Shown piece by piece: positions 1-11,579 of a stretch of 64,000 bases of DNA. A program made the translations under genes and the position numbers. The notes beneath the pieces are model-generated. The model was not told where the DNA came from. It saw only the letters and a program-made list of their open reading frames with translations, and searched no databases. This DNA is from Aspidiotus rigidus (Eukaryota > Arthropoda > Insecta > Hemiptera > Diaspididae): contig JAVHKY010000003.1 of NCBI GenBank assembly GCA_035079385.1, forward strand, positions 23,885,501 to 23,949,500, given 5' to 3'. The stretch's first letter is position 1. Each line of letters begins with the position of its first letter.

Positions 1-2640
1 GAGTGTGAGGCGTGGAGGCGTGAACGGAGCAAGCTTAGTTAGCCACTGCAAGAGATTGAGATCGATGAAACGCTTGCTTCGAGTAGCCTATTAGCCGCTA
101 AATTAAGTTCTGAAGAACCATGAAACCAGCGGTCTGCATTGGCAGCCACAGTTATAAAGGAGAAGGTCGACCTGGACTGGAGCACGCTGTGGCCTGCTCA
201 ACAACTGTGCACTACAGACGACACTCTGCAGAAAGAAGACCAAACATGGGGACATGAAGATAGAAAATGAAGAGAATCCGACAGCACTTTGGCTCTGAGG
301 TGTTTGTTGAGTGTAAGAACAGAGTTAATTTACAGAAACGTTGTACTGAAACTTGCGTGTCTGGGGACATTGCGATTTTGTGGTTGCCAAGATGAGGAGG
401 TTTCGCCGAGGAGACTCTTCCAACACTGAAATTATATCCTACATTCGCAATGCTCTTTTACTTTCTTATGGGAGACTGGTGGCTGCACATGCGACACAAG
501 CGAATCGGTCTGCGTTAGGAATGCGACGAAGTCATACGGATGAGACCCCAAAGACTGACGAGTGTCTCTTATTGGTGGAAGGAAACGGAAGTCACAGCTT
601 ATGAAAGGTTCCATTGAATCATCAGAAGAGCAGCGATAGAGGAAAGGATTCGCATGACCAACATGATCAATCTCTTGATGACATCATAAGGTAGGCGTGG
701 CCTTGACTTACTGCAGAGAATTGGAAATATTTTCAGTCGTGAGCCAGTTCGTCATTATTTAGTGGGTATATCATAAAATAGCATACAGAATAAATTAATC
801 TTTGTATCTAGATGCTAAGCAGAGAAACTTCTAGTTGCTGGATGCTAGGTCCTTACAAAAGTAGAGTACTACAGTGGGAGACCTACATTCTACATAGGAT
901 GAAGTCTGCAGCTGGTGGTTGTATTGCAACATTTTTTTGTGCGTGAATGACGACATTTTCTACCAAAAATTCGGAATTTGAATGCAAGTGCAGTCATCGG
1001 CTTAAGAGTTAAAACAAAAGTATAAACTTGGCTATAGACTCTGTAGGCTCTTCAGGCCATACCCAGCCAACGGAAAATAAAATTACGGTCACGTAACGTT
1101 TTTTTTACAAAATATTGCATACGGTAACTATCAACAAATCAGATAGAAAAGGCCTATGTATTTTCCTCCTATGTCAAAAACAGATTTTCCTTTGAATCTA
1201 AGAATATGCACTGAGTATGAATTTATTTAAAAAGATGATGAAATTCTTTTGAGAGCTTTAAAACATATCGTGTGTGTATTTGTATTTCTCTACCGGTTAT
1301 AATCCGAAAAGGTAAATGATGAGTGAATTTATTCAAACAAATCACAAATCTCTCATGAGGAACTGAGTTTTCTGAACGGCGTAGGATTTGGAGAGATACT
1401 TCTAAAATAAAAAAACTGAACAGGACAAATGAATAGCTATAGCGTCGATAAAGAATTTTTTTGCTATTCCGACTAATTTTACAAAGTTGCGAGTACAAAA
1501 TGAACCGTATGTGTCTGTCGACTATATTTGGAACAAACGTGGAATAATTACTCCCAGAAGTATCGTACGTTGTATCCTATTCGTATAGTATAGAGGTGGT
1601 TTCGAAGCTTCTATACGTGTACTTATTATAATGCATTCACTGCGCACTGCTGCGACAGTGCAATGTATGCCAAAGAAAGTAAACTTTTAGCCTGTAGGTC
1701 TATTAGGGTAGTGGTATTAGTTTACCGTTTACACGAAGTCTAGTAAATAGTAGAGATGAATAGAGAAAGCCTTTCCACAGATGTGCATACAAACACGCGA
1801 TCTGAATATCAATTTCACAAAAAAAAAAAAAGGAGACAGTTTTCCTGAATTGGTAATTCGCTTTATCATCAAATCTGATGCGATACACTCCGGGTCACGC
1901 AAGGATGAACTCTTATTTCAATCTTAATAGTTCTTTCACTCAGATTTTTGAATGATTTTACATATGGCTTCTTTGATTTAATTTCGAAATTTTTATTCTG
2001 AAAGATTTTTCGTACACCTAAGCTTTGATTTTTCTCCATCTTCGATCGCATGCCGTTGCGCTCTGAGAAATTTTATGGGATGGGCATTTCTTTTGATTTG
2101 GAAAAGCTCCTGAATTATCAGAAAAATAATAAAGATTCTTATGATAATTGACGACTTAATCAATTGAAGAATCGACGAAGTTCAGTTCCTTAGAACCGTA
2201 CTGAGTAGCATACAATTTTTGTAGGCAAACATTTTTCGGAAAATGGAGTGCCTCTCCAAGTAGGGGATTTTTACTTCTAAAAGCGTGAACGATGAATCCC
2301 TAGAGTAAGGAAAAGTAAATTTTGTAACTTTCCGCACAGAAAATGTTCTTCGTAAAATTTCCCATAAGATAGACAATTTCACTGTTAGGCTAAGTTCAAC
2401 CGTTAGCCTAGAAAATTCATTCAAGTATAGTCGAATATTAAGTTCTTCGCGAATTTTTTGAATTTATAATTGCCTAATACGTAGGAAAAGCGTGCAACAT
2501 TTGTGATGTGTCATGGGAAACCCAGGCATAAGTCGGAAAAGAATTGACTTCAAATTTGAACCAAACGACTCAGAAATGAGTAAAGAATCATAATTAATTT
2601 ATTCTTTTTGCAGATTTTTATTTTATTTTTTTGAGGGTAT
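1..2640. other. Non-coding stretch, no gene recognised
   Basis: Only short open frames with no recognisable protein features are present. The DNA is AT-rich, and the first ~700 bases are less AT-rich than the rest. I see no repeat structure, RNA gene or exon that I can support. Confidence 0.5.
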
Positions 2641-2784
2641 CCCAATCCACACATGCAGGGTGGGGGCAATTTATCCCTTCTTAAAAAAGGTACATGTAAC
2701 ATTTACGATATACTACAGAATTTACAACTTGGATGATCAATAAATTGACCCGTATGGTATCGATGACTTACTGAGGTCTTATAG

Positions 2785-4540
2785 GTTGGGCGGCTCGTCA
2801 GTGTTCCCACGACTCCTGTAAATCACCTGAGTCGTCATTTGGCATCATCAACGGACACATCATTGTCTGAGTCGGGAGGAAAGTCATTGTCATCATCCTC
2901 GTCCAGTAGAATGGACTTTCAATTAAATGGTGAGCAAACGCCGACTCAGCTATTTTTCTTTTTTCCCAGGCTTTCTTATGTTCATCAACTCTAATCTGGA
3001 GTTGACGGCTAGTCATACCTATGTACACATTAGGGCAATCACCACAGGCTACCCTATAAGCACCCCCCCTCGACCATCGGTATCGGATTTTTTAATTTGA
3101 CCAGAAGGTTCTTAACAGTATTGATACTATAAAACGCTGGTCGAAAACCGAAGGGACGGAGGACATGGCTCAACTCCGAAGAAAACCTCCCCAGAAACGG
3201 TATAGCCTAATCCACCGTTTTCGCCTATCAAGGTGCAATTCGCGGGGGAGGGGAGTTGTAGAATCGAGACATTCTCTTGCGAGTCTCCTACGGACCATAA
3301 GGTCAATGTCTACCTTGACCTGATTCACTCTAGCCAATTGCTTTATCGTCACGAGTTCTTTTTGGAAAGCAACCCTTTCAGAGGGAGTTGAGTGAGGCGA
3401 TAGATTAAGCTTTGAATGTAGCTAATTTATGGGCAGAAGGTACAAAAGACGACCCGTGGATGGCAATGTCGGTCGAAGTACTTTTCTGGTAAATACCGAA
3501 TTCATGGACACCGTCAATGACAGATATGGTTAAGTCCTGAAAATTTATCGAGGAATCAACAACTTCCAGAGTAAATTTGATGGAAGGGTAAATAAGCGAG
3601 AAACTCACTAAGGAGCTCCGCAGGACCGATCCACGCGCACAATATGGCATCCACGTACCTATGCCAATAGAAAACGTGATTCAAAAACTCCTGGCCCGAA
3701 GACCTCCGAGATAAGAGAACCCAAAGGGGAACCTGTAGGGATCCCTACCTCCTCAGGGAACTCAAAATATTTACCATCAAACTTGCAAAAATTAGGCGAC
3801 CAACAGGCGTTCAACAGGTCGAAAAATTCGCCAAATTCATTATGAGGAGTGCCAGATTCCATAAGCAATTTTCCCATTTGTTGCATAGTGGTAGCCTTAG
3901 GGGTATTGGGAAGAATCCCAACGATATCAAACGAGCACGAAATTGAACCTGGAACGAGGTGTATGTCCAGCCAGAGCACTCGAATTCTTATTTGAATAGG
4001 GAGACTCCACCTCCACACGAGCTTTGAACCATGTATCCAGGAACTTGGCCAGGAAGTAGGTGGGGGCGGAAATGAATGAGACAACCGGCCGCATCGGCAC
4101 ATTTTCTTTGTGTACCTTCGGAAATCCGTAAAGGAGGGGAGGAATTAGATTCGGTTCCAAAATAGCTTTCTTCAATGAAGGGTTCTTAATGATAACCTCA
4201 TTACCATTAATAAGTATCCTAGCCTCTTTAACGAATTTTGGAAAATCAAAAAGAGGGGCCTCCTTGGCCCCACATTGGCCAAGCACATCGTAAATCTTGG
4301 GGATATAGGAAGCCTTGTCCAAAACTACGACAGCATTCCCTCTGTCACCCTTAGTAATAACCAACCTTTCCTCCCTGATCTTCCTCCTCAAACCCATGAT
4401 CAATTCACTCCCTTCATCGCTTATGCAAGGGAGGGGGGTATTACGAACCATTTCGGCACATTTTTCCTGGGTATTTAAACCAAGGCCGTTTTTCACTGCT
4501 AAAAGCGACTGAACCAACTCCGGCTGTAAACTAGAAACAT
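2785..4540 (-). pseudogene. Penelope-like element E1, decayed, 5'-truncated
   Basis: This is a minus-strand retroelement of the Penelope class, which encodes a reverse transcriptase (RT) followed by a GIY-YIG endonuclease. The N-terminal RT part lies at 3,927-4,517 and includes the blocks TKGDRGNAVVV and FPKVHKENVPMRPVVSF. The palm and C-terminal RT pieces are at about 3,405-3,900 and the GIY-YIG remnant (MYIGMTSRQLQIRV) at 2,798-3,060. Several frameshifts break it. The catalytic YVDD of the RT reads YVDA near 3,640-3,655, so the second catalytic Asp is lost. Its 5' end begins within about 35 bases of the stop codon of element E2, in the same direction. It is closely related to E2 and E4. I infer an inactive copy. 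Confidence 0.85.
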
Positions 4541-4549
4541 ACGAGGATA

Positions 4550-5956
4550 TCAGGATTGAACCAGCGAGTCATCACGACGTGAATCATACTCGTAAACTGA
4601 TTCAATCAACCCCTCATCAGGTATGTACCTGTTGAGCACATTAAGGTCGTCGTTATTTAAATGACGGATTATTTCGATGTGTTCTAACGCTTTTCGCTTC
4701 GAATACGCGTTTTCTCTATAGAGGAGGACCTCGGACCCCTCTTTAATGCTATGGCCGCTAGTGATTAGATGGTCCGCAAACGCCGATTCACCTATATTCT
4801 TCTTTTCCCACGCCTTCCTATGTTCAGCGATTCTAATTTTCAACTGACGGCCTGTCTCGCCGATATAAATTCCGTTACAATCCTTACACTCAACTTTATA
4901 CACACCACTCCTCTCGGCCAATTGGATGGGGTCTTTTAGCCTAACCAATAAACTTTTTATGGTATTGGGGTTGTAATACACAGGCCAAAATCCGAAGGGG
5001 CGTAGGACACGACTCAATTGAGATGAAAACTGCCCCAAGAACGGAAGCCTTATCCAACGCTCTCTACTGTTTAGGGCCGTATTGCGGGGGAGGGGGATGG
5101 TGGAATCGAGGCATTTCCGAGTAACTTTCCTTTGGATCATAAGGTCAATGTCTAAGTTCACTTCATTCACTCTGGCCAAGTGCTTTATAGTTAATACCTC
5201 TTTTTGGAAGGCTGACTGATTGAGAGGAATACTAGTCAGTCGATGGATTAAGCTGTTAAATCCAGCATATTTAAGGGCTACAGGGCAGAAAGATTTGCCG
5301 TGGACAGTAATATCGGTCGCAGTATCTTTCCTGTATATGGCGAATTCATGGATACCATCTTTATTAAAGATCGTCAAATCCAAGTAATTAATAGATACGC
5401 CACCGATTTCTAAAGTAAATTTTATAGAAGGATATTGATTAATTAGATACTGGAGAAACTCCAAAAGGAGCTCTCGGGGACCAGTCCACGTACACAACAC
5501 ATCGTCGACATACCTGTGCCAATAATAAATCTGATCTAAATACGCACTGCCAAAGGAGAACAAATCGAGCTCAAACTTAGACATAAAGACCTCCGAAATG
5601 AGAGAACCCAAAGGAGAACCGATGGGTATTCCAACCTCTTCAGGAAACTCAAAAAACTTGTTATCGAATTCGCAATCATTGGGAGACCAACAAATATTGA
5701 GGAGATTGAAAAATTCACCCAATTCTTCTTGGCGAACATTTGTTTGAATCAAAAGGTCTCCCATATGTTGCATGGCGGTTGCTCTGGGGATATTGGGGAA
5801 CAGGCCGACCACATCAAATGAACACAGGGTCGACCCCAGCGGAAGAATATTATCCTTAAGCCTATCAGCCAAGGAGACCGAATTTTTCACCGAGTGAGGT
5901 GACTCATGGTCAACTCTCGATTTAAACCATCGGTCCAAAAATTTCGCCGGACACAA
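4550..5956 (-). pseudogene. Penelope-like element E2, RT palm/thumb plus GIY-YIG endonuclease
   Basis: This open frame of 468 codons carries the C-terminal two thirds of a Penelope-like polyprotein. RT motifs run in order: SFDVVGLFPNIPRA, then PIGSPLGSLISEVF, then the catalytic box RYVDDVLC (near 5,495-5,515). A GIY-YIG nuclease follows near residues 345-420 (SGVYKVECKDCNGIYIGETG, RIAEHRKAW, a conserved His in ADHLITSGH). The family uses the RT to copy its RNA and the nuclease to open the target. All catalytic motifs look intact. It is separated from its N-terminal part (5,922-6,767) by a frameshift near 5,940-5,950. Comparison with E1 and E4 suggests about 17 nt are missing there. The first codons of this frame are therefore not a true start. 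The frame ends DSLVQS, as in E4. Confidence 0.9.
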
Positions 5957-6812
5957 AGGATACGACCGGACGCATCGGGTTATCTTTTTTATGGACTTTT
6001 GGTAGCCCGTACAAGAGGGGAGGCACAGGGTTGGGCTCCAGGAGCAATCTTTTTAGCGAGGGAGTTTTAATAATAAATTCACACTCGTTTATCACACGTC
6101 TAACTTCTTTTACGTGTTTAGGAAAATTGAAACTGTCGTTTTCCTTAGCACCACACTGGCCGAGAACGTCATAGACCTCGGAGACGTAGGAGGACTTCTC
6201 CATCACGACAATGGCATTACTTTTGTCAGCCTTTGTGATGATTAAGCCCTCCTCCCCGACCCTCCTCTTTAATCCCTTAATCACCTCAATTGAGTAATTG
6301 TTTATGCGAGGGAGGGGGGTATTGCGGACAAGAGCAGCATAATTTTTTTGAGTATTAACCCCCGGTCCGATTTTCACCTCGTGGTCGGCAACAACATTAG
6401 CCAAAGCATTACTATTATTAAGAGGGGGTAATCCGAACTTCAACCCTTTCTCTAATAAATTCACCTCATCGCTACTGAACTCAACCTGACTGCAATTTAT
6501 AATGCGCGGTTGGAAGTTTTGGATAACACTGACCTCAGGTCTCACTTCCTGGACAGCGGGGTTATTCAAATTTTCTTTCTTTTTCTGAAGGGAACAAAGT
6601 TTATTATTTTTCTTCCTTTTCAATTTAGCTTCAAAACCGCGGCATTTAACATTAATAGCTTTAATAAACACATCCAACTCACCCGGATGCAGTAGACCAG
6701 AAAGTCTAGAATGGACCAATAAGTTCAGCCTAGTGGTGACACTCAACTTTCCATGCCACCTCCGCAATTCAGTGCGGATCCATTTTTCCGTCAGTAAGCT
6801 CTGGCGTCGTTA
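5922..6812 (-). pseudogene. Penelope-like element E2, N-terminal region and RT fingers
   Basis: This is the N-terminal part of the same element as 4,550-5,956. It contains a basic segment (about residues 45-75, rich in Lys/Arg), then the RT finger blocks ITKADKSNAIVVMEK and YGLPKVHKKDNPMRPVVSF that are typical of Penelope RTs. The frame is open upstream to a stop near 6,812 but has no obvious ATG at its head; the codon at 6,767 is TTG. The element is therefore either 5'-truncated or joined to a lost upstream segment. At its 3' end the frame runs out eight codons after the last conserved residue because of the small deletion near 5,945. The MULE relic begins just upstream of it on the opposite strand. 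Confidence 0.85.
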
Positions 6813-6949
6813 AATTTCTGTGGCTATTGTAAATTACTCCGATTGTATTACTCGCTTGAGTATGACTTCGTCTGGTATATCTGGCCATAAATTGAGAAAC
6901 CGCATTGATTCTATTTCCAGAACGATTTACCCGAACGTCGAAATTTCCG

Positions 6950-7760
6950 AAGCACACGTCGGCCCGCGTGATGTGCGATTTCGAGACCGGCATCATCAAT
7001 TCAGTTCAGATAGTGTTGCCACAAGCCGATGTGAAATGCTGCCTATTTCATCTTGGGCAATCTCTGTACAAAAAGGTACAAGAAGAGGGGCTCAGGCACA
7101 GTATATAACGACAAGGAAGATCGTACACTTCGAAATTTTACCCACATGATATTGGCGCTGGTCTATGTGCCGTCAGAAGATGTAGCGGACGCATTTTTGG
7201 CACTGAATGATGAAGTGCCAGACGAACTCCTCAACATCATGGATTATAAAACGTAAATCCCCCCCTCCCCCTGAAATTATTAAGTAAATCTGAATAGAAA
7301 ATTTGGCATTGAAATTTGGTGCCAAATTTTCTATTCAGATCATGGATTATTTTTCTACGACGTACGTCAACGGCAGACGGGCTAGAGGCCACAGGCGGGT
7401 ATTCGCGCCAAGGTATCGAGTTTGTCAGTGGAACCATTACAATCTGCTCTCCAGGACTTACATCCATAAAACAAATAATGGCAGCGGGGGTTGGCATAAC
7501 CGGTTCTTCCTGCTCGTCGGTAAACATCATCCCGACATGTACTCTTTCCTCAGCGAAATACAGAAAGAGGAGGGAGACACCGAGGTTAGTGCAGCTGAAC
7601 TCTCGCTGGGAAGAAGAGTGGAGGCTAGTCCAAAAACTAAAATGGTTGACGCTCCAAGAACGCATTAGAGCGGTGGTCTAGGAATACGAAAATTACAAAG
7701 CAAACGACAACGTCCTGGAGTACCTGCGTATTCTAGGCTATAATCTTCATTTAGTGTAGA
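6950..7760 (+). pseudogene. MULE-type transposase, C-terminal half, broken
   Basis: Three frames together read as the C-terminal half of a Mutator-like (MULE) transposase of the kind found in animal genomes. The first block is CDFETGIINSV, then CCLFHLGQSLYKKVQEEGL (frame 2, to about 7,100). A second block, LALVYVPSEDVADAFLALN (frame 3), runs to 7,247. After an insertion comes the block with WNHYNLL, TNNGSGGWHNRF, LVGKHHPDMYSFL and LGRRVEASPK (frame 1, 7,339-7,650). A tail follows in frame 2 (LQERIRAVV, then an in-frame TAG, then LEYLRILGYNL to about 7,757). The MULE core DDE third residue region and the conserved GWHxxF block are visible. Two frameshifts, one stop and one insertion make it a pseudogene. 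The upstream half is not found; a PLE lies there instead. Confidence 0.75.
7248..7350. mobile_element. 91-bp palindrome-bearing insert with 12-bp direct repeats
   Basis: The 12 bases atcatggattat occur at 7,236-7,247 and again at 7,339-7,350. Removing one copy and the 91 bases between them rejoins the MULE reading frame as LLNIMDYFSTTYVNG. The insert contains a C-rich run and then a near-perfect hairpin (stem ctgaatagaaaatttggca and its complement, about 7,292-7,338) that ends exactly at the right repeat. I infer a small mobile insert with target-site duplication; its class is unknown. Confidence 0.65.
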
Positions 7761-7769
7761 GTAAGTGAT

Positions 7770-9990
7770 GTATCTATAAAGAAATTATTTTTTTTAATTG
7801 AGATATGGAAGTGTTACAAACTTGATGCTTGATGAACATTGTTCACTTCCAAGCCCAAAATAAAGTATGAATTTCACTCTTGTCATACTTTGAAATGTTA
7901 AACACGAACATTCGGGAAATTGGAATCCAGGAAAATGAACTTACGGAAAATTGGCAATTCGGGAATTTGCCTTCGGGGAATTGGGCAGGAACTAAACTCT
8001 TTTTTTCATAAGATTCCCTATCGCACAAACGGTCGTAGGTTCTGGCTCTTTAATTTTCTTGATCGAGACCAAGCGTGGAAAAGAGCTTCCTAGGCTCAAA
8101 AGCACAGGTGAAGATAATAATACCTCAAATGTTACTTCGCCGTTCTAAAATACTGTATCTTAGGGACAATAAGTTTCTCGGCAGAAAAATAAGTCAATAT
8201 TCTCCGGCGCAAAAACTTTTATTCACCAATAGGATAGCTTAGAAATGATTTTAGTTCCTGCAATTTTAGCGATTCGGAAGTGCTAAGTTTTTTGTTACAA
8301 ACTCTACTGTAAATGCCGTTACAAATACAACATACAACTATAGCCATACGTAGTATACTCATATCGTCCAAGTAATACTCAAAGTTTCGAGGAAATTCCA
8401 TAAAATAAAAGTACCCGCAACATTCAAATTGCGGACCGATGTCGCTATGTGAGCAAAGTTTTTGTATAATATGCACTGTAGACTATCATTGTTCTGTAAT
8501 GTCGAATAGAAAATTCGTAGTTTATAAAGATGAAATCCATATATAGTCTCATACTTGCTCTCACAAATTGTACGATGTTCCTGGGTACGAGCGAGATGAA
8601 ACAGGCAAAAGCTTTCAGAGTAATGTTGTTAAATTCAACAGTTTAAATGTTTCATTATACGTGCAGCATCACGTGAAATGTAGAATAACTGTTATGGAGC
8701 ATTCAGTTTAATATCGTAGGCAGTCACGGTCACAAAGAGCTTAGAAGCGGAATACCGCGCTTTGTAAAAATTATAAATATAACTTCAGATTGCGCTGTTT
8801 CTCGTTCTTTTTCTTCGTTTTCGTTTTTCTCAAAGTATGTTGCTCCATTTCATAAGTGCCTGAAGTAGTTTTTAAACTTTTCTTTATGAATTTTGTTTTT
8901 TCTTATTGCAGCAGAAAATTACCTCTCTCATGCAGTGCATGTAGTGAAAGAAGGGATATTTTTCGATGTCTTCTAGTTGAGATAATATTTTTCGTTTGGA
9001 TGGGGATGCGATCATTTTGATCTTCTGATTTTTTCGTAAGCAATTCCGATGATAACTCGATATTCGACAACCAAATTCAGCTTGGAAGATGCAAGTCAAT
9101 CCGTATTATTAGCAAAGACCGGATTCCTCGGCATTTAGCACTTTTTCTCCTGAAGGGCTAAATGAATAAGAATCAAAGTGAAGTTTGAATCATGATAAAC
9201 AGGACGCAAGAAAAAAAATTATATTTTGCCGAAAAATGCCGAAACTGGAATTAATGCCGAAATTGATGAGTATGCCGAAAAAACTACAAATCTTAGTTTG
9301 TAATAGAACTGAAAAATTCCATGCTGAGTCGTGAATATTTTGTTGAAAATACCAAATTTTGCCTGAAATTAGGTGGATTTTGTTGGAAAAATACTGAATT
9401 TTGGGCCAATTTTTATCAAAAAATTCACAAATTCGGGGCTGAAGCTAAGTAATTTTGATTGGCAAAAATCAATAAAATTTGCTCAAGTGAGGCAGTTTTA
9501 ATTGAAAACTGATAAATTTTTTTTTCCAAAATTGAGTAGTTCTGGTGAAAAGTAAGGTAATTTTGGTCGGAAATTGAATAATTTTCATCGAGAGTGAGTA
9601 AATGTACTAAAAAACGCGTATTTCCGCCTCATTTTTTGAAACGCCGAATATTGCCAAACTTTTGAATTCAAGTGCCGAAATTCACAGGTTTTCTTGCCAA
9701 AAAATCCGATCTCTGCTTATTAGATTTTAATGTATTATAACAGAAATACGCTATTCTTGGAATTTGGAGCGAATTTGAAAGAAATACGATAGAAAGTTAC
9801 ATGCCTTGAAGAAGGGAATATTGGAAGGAAATATCTACCCAAGGTTCTTGGAAAAATTCTGAGTTGGAATTATGGACATGTTGAGATAAATTATTAGCGA
9901 TGTTATGATTGAATTGAGAAGGGGGGCCTCGAAATAAATACGGCTAGGTTAGGCCTTCGGTCTAGGCTTCCTTGTGTTCTCAATACCAAA
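7770..9990. other. Non-coding, AT-rich, with degenerate short repeats
   Basis: No gene is recognisable. Two patches are built from loosely repeated short words: about 7,900-7,990 (variants of cgggaattgg) and about 9,225-9,700 (variants of tgccgaaaattttg). The rest shows no structure I can support. Confidence 0.5.
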
Positions 9991-10000
9991 TCCTATCTGA

Positions 10001-10189
10001 CTCATGAAACAGGTTCCCTGCGTTCCTCGTTTAACTTCGTTAAGGAAGCCGTCGTTTTTCCAAGTTTTTTGCTGGACGACACTCAGCGATTTTTTCAAAT
10101 ACTCCCCATAAAACAGGTTCCCTGTTAGAACAAAAACGACGGCTTCCTAACAATGTTGAACGAGGAAGGCAGACAACCTGTTCCATGGG
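10001..10189. mobile_element. Fold-back MITE-like inverted repeat
   Basis: The left arm (10,001-10,065) and right arm (about 10,120-10,189) are inverted copies. Both carry aacaggttccctg-type ends, the word cctcgtt..aac, and aacgacggcttcct or its complement. The spacer holds a second partial copy of the end (cccataaaacaggttccc at about 10,105). There is no coding capacity. A fragment of the same family (aaggaagccgtcgtttttc) recurs near 62,000. Confidence 0.6.
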
Positions 10190-10980
10190 TTGAAAAATAA
10201 TACTGTACATAACGTGACCCGCTTCAGGACAGCCCCTTCAAGTAATTAGACATGCAGGCCGTTATACACCAATTGGTTTAGCCCCTTCAATGTGCTTCAA
10301 ACACCCATCATATATGGCTCGAGAGTCGAAATTTTTCCAAGTTTTTCGTTGGACGGCGCACGGCAAATTTCTCAAAAAGCCCCATATTTCCAAGTCCAGT
10401 TCAAGTCCAAGAATTTTTCTATAAAAAATATACGAGCGCGGAAATACTGGGAATTGGGTGTCTCTGATAATTGTGAGCTGGGAATCGGGTTTCTCAAAGG
10501 TTTTTTTAGATTCTTAGAAGTACAAAAAACATCGAAATATATTTAAGGGTGTGCTTTACTCGTTCGGAAACTCCAAAACGGTGTACAATAAGTTGCATAA
10601 ACATCCCCAAAAACCCAGCAAGGGTCGGGAAGCCAGCGGTCACTAAGCGACGCTTGTTGGGCGTGCGTGGGTAGTCCTCGTAACAAATGACGAAGAATGA
10701 TTTTGCAAGGTCACATCACAGGGCTTCATTTTTCGACGAATTTTTTTGATTTGTGGAAATATTGTACAGAAGGGTTCATCGAAAGGCGCTATCGGAACGG
10801 AGGCCTGAATTTTGGCTCCAGAAGAATTTCACTCTCGTCAGAAAATTGACGAATTTTTACCAATTTCAACGTTTAATTGAGAAAGTATAAGAAACAATTT
10901 TAAAATTCTGCTTCGATAGTGCCCCTAGTTGAACCTTTCTAGAAAACATTTCAATTATTCAGAAAGATCCGTTAAAAATT
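10190..10980. other. Non-coding stretch with a dispersed-repeat fragment
   Basis: No gene is seen. Around 10,318-10,350 is a copy of the dispersed word ctcgagagtcgaaatttttccaag, which recurs at 34.7, 51.4-52.0 and 61.9-62.1 kb. The open frame at 10,292-10,546 runs through this repeat and I do not regard it as a gene. Confidence 0.45.
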
Positions 10981-10989
10981 CGAGTAGTA

Positions 10990-11570
10990 AAATCTGATTT
11001 TCATTCTGCGAAGCACCAAAATGGGTTTATGGGCCCAAAAAGGGTCAAAATTTCCCTAAAATGATAAAATCGTCTAATCTTCGATGTTTTTCTCGATTCT
11101 GAGATAAAATTTAGCGCTGAATCTATATAAAATTGTTAAAAAATTCTGCGAAGCACCAAAATGGGTTTATGGACCCAAAAAGAGTCAACATTTTCCCAAA
11201 ATGATAAAATCGCCTAATCTTCGAAGTTTTTCTCGTTTCTGAGACAAAATTTAGCGCTGAATCTGAATAAAATTGTTAAGAAACCTTGCGAAACACCAAA
11301 TGGGTTAATGGGACCAAAAAGGGTCAACATTTCTCCAAAACGAAAAAAATTGCCCAATCTTCAAAGTTTTTCTTAATTCTAGGGTAAAATTGTATGCTTA
11401 GTTGTAAAAAAAAAAAACTGTTGAACAATTTTTCGAAGCACCAGAATGTGTGCAAGTGCCGAAAAAGGATTACAATTTTACCAACTTGGGAAATCGCTTA
11501 GTCTTTTCGATTTCATTTGGTTCTCATAGAAATCGAGCTTCGCGAGAACAAAAGATTGGTCGCGGTTGAG
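10990..11570. repeat. ~140-bp tandem repeats, left inverted arm
   Basis: About four units of ~140 bp are marked by gcgaagcaccaaaatgggtt near 11,006, 11,146, 11,286 and 11,430. Each unit also contains gggtcaa..tttcc and tttagcgctgaat. The units are reverse complements of those at 13,220-13,900. Confidence 0.8.
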
Positions 11571-11579
11571 AAAAAGTGC

